Source of the DNA: Candidatus Dormiibacterota bacterium | Lineage (GTDB): Bacteria > Chloroflexota > Dormibacteria > UBA8260 > Bog-877 | Length of the DNA stretch: 7,199 nt | Direction of reading: 5' to 3' | Assembly: GCA_003133485.1 (NCBI GenBank) | Contig: PKXR01000045.1 | Location: 6,303-13,501, forward strand | In this document: positions 6,652-7,199 of the stretch, piece after piece | Layout of the letters: each line of letters opens with the position of its first letter | How positions within the stretch are numbered: the stretch's first letter is position 1 | Notes under the pieces: model-generated | The model's database searches: none | What the model saw: the letters and a program-made list of their open reading frames with translations, nothing else | Told to the model about the DNA's origin: nothing | Translations under genes and position numbers: made by a program

Positions 6652-7199
6652 GTGGCCCCAAGTCGCCTCCGCGTCCCCCCCGATCAAGATCTGCTGGTCT
6701 TCGGCGCCACCGGCGACTTGGCCCAGCGCAAGCTCCTCCCGGCTCTTTACGAACTCAGCGTTCAGGGTCTACTGCCGCGCAGCTGCGACATTGTGGGCAC
6801 CGCCACCAAGGAGCTTGGTGATCACGGATTTCGGCAGGTCGCCCAGGATGCAGTACAGCAATACTCCCGCACCGGGTTCCAGCGGGAAGGCTTCGCCCAG
6901 TTCGCCAAGCGGCTCCGCTACATCACCACTACCCATGACCAGGTGGGCACCGGAGAGAAACTGGCCAAGGCCCTGAAACAGGCACGCCGACTCATCTACC
7001 TCGCCGTCCCTCCCTCCGCCTTCGTCACCATCCTCCAGGAGTTGAAAGGAGCGGGACTGGCCAAGGGTTCTTCAGTGATCATCGAGAAACCCTTCGGGCA
7101 CGACTTGAAGTCGGCCGTGGAACTCAACGTTGCCCTGCACAAGACGCTCCCCGAAGACCGAATCTTCCGGATAGACCATTACCTGGGTAAGGAGACCGT
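6652..7199 (+). CDS. zwf: Glucose-6-phosphate 1-dehydrogenase, N-terminal part (runs off the window)
   Basis: G6PDH oxidises glucose 6-phosphate to 6-phosphogluconolactone, the entry step of the oxidative pentose phosphate pathway and usually a source of NADPH. The first 182 codons are present. They show the dinucleotide-binding loop GATGDLAQRKLLPALY (18-33), RLIYLAVPPSAF (113-124), the IIEKPFGHDL segment (143-152) and the active-site signature RIDHYLGKET (173-182), where the histidine/aspartate and lysine bind substrate. The start is GTG 6652, the only start that precedes the glycine loop by a normal distance, and it matches a leaderless promoter. An oddity is IVGTATKEL (47-55). The arginine that binds the NADP 2'-phosphate in Leuconostoc G6PDH (R46 in IVGTARQAL) is threonine here (T52), followed by K53. 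Cofactor choice may therefore differ. The remaining 60 percent or so of the gene is outside the window. Confidence 0.96.
   Translation, partial: MAPSRLRVPPDQDLLVFGATGDLAQRKLLPALYELSVQGLLPRSCDIVGTATKELGDHGFRQVAQDAVQQYSRTGFQREGFAQFAKRLRYITTTHDQVGTGEKLAKALKQARRLIYLAVPPSAFVTILQELKGAGLAKGSSVIIEKPFGHDLKSAVELNVALHKTLPEDRIFRIDHYLGKET

Overview
The window is GC-rich, gene-dense bacterial DNA from an unidentified organism. Split glycine decarboxylase subunits, GTG/TTG starts and apparently leaderless promoters fit the Gram-positive-related high-GC groups (Actinomycetota such as Thermoleophilia or Acidimicrobiia, Chloroflexota, or Dormibacterota). I cannot place it more closely from sequence alone. No mobile element, CRISPR array, tRNA or rRNA was seen.

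Almost everything lies on the minus strand in one compact run, read from about 6581 down to 1. The order is a truncated sigma-70-like protein, gcvT, gcvH, gcvPA, gcvPB, pyrE, an unrecognised lipoprotein, and the 5' part of a protein-L-isoaspartate methyltransferase gene (pcm) that leaves the window at base 1. The four gcv genes supply the T, H and P (two-subunit) proteins of the glycine cleavage system. This system converts glycine and tetrahydrofolate into CO2, ammonia and 5,10-methylene-tetrahydrofolate while reducing NAD. The L protein (lipoamide dehydrogenase) is not here. Three junctions are 4-base stop/start overlaps (5967-5970, 3029-3032, 1536-1539) and the other gaps are 10 to 35 bases, so the genes look like one operon with coupled translation. 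No terminator-like hairpin was seen between them.

On the plus strand, zwf (glucose-6-phosphate dehydrogenase) starts at 6652 and runs out of the window. The 70 bases between the sigma-like gene and zwf carry two back-to-back -10 elements, TATACT and TAGACT. Each is followed by CG and lies exactly 6 bases before a GTG start, so both divergent transcripts are predicted to be leaderless and their promoters to exclude one another.

The most notable item is the first gene of the gcv operon. It keeps sigma-70 regions 1.2, 2.1, 2.2 and part of 3, including the D..QE residues that grip the RNA polymerase clamp helices. It has lost the aromatic residues that melt the promoter, and it has no region 4. 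It looks like a sigma factor turned into a core-polymerase-binding regulator, translationally coupled to gcvT. Secondary points are a G6PDH lacking the usual NADP-phosphate arginine, a strong Shine-Dalgarno only in front of gcvH, and an orphan lipoprotein family.
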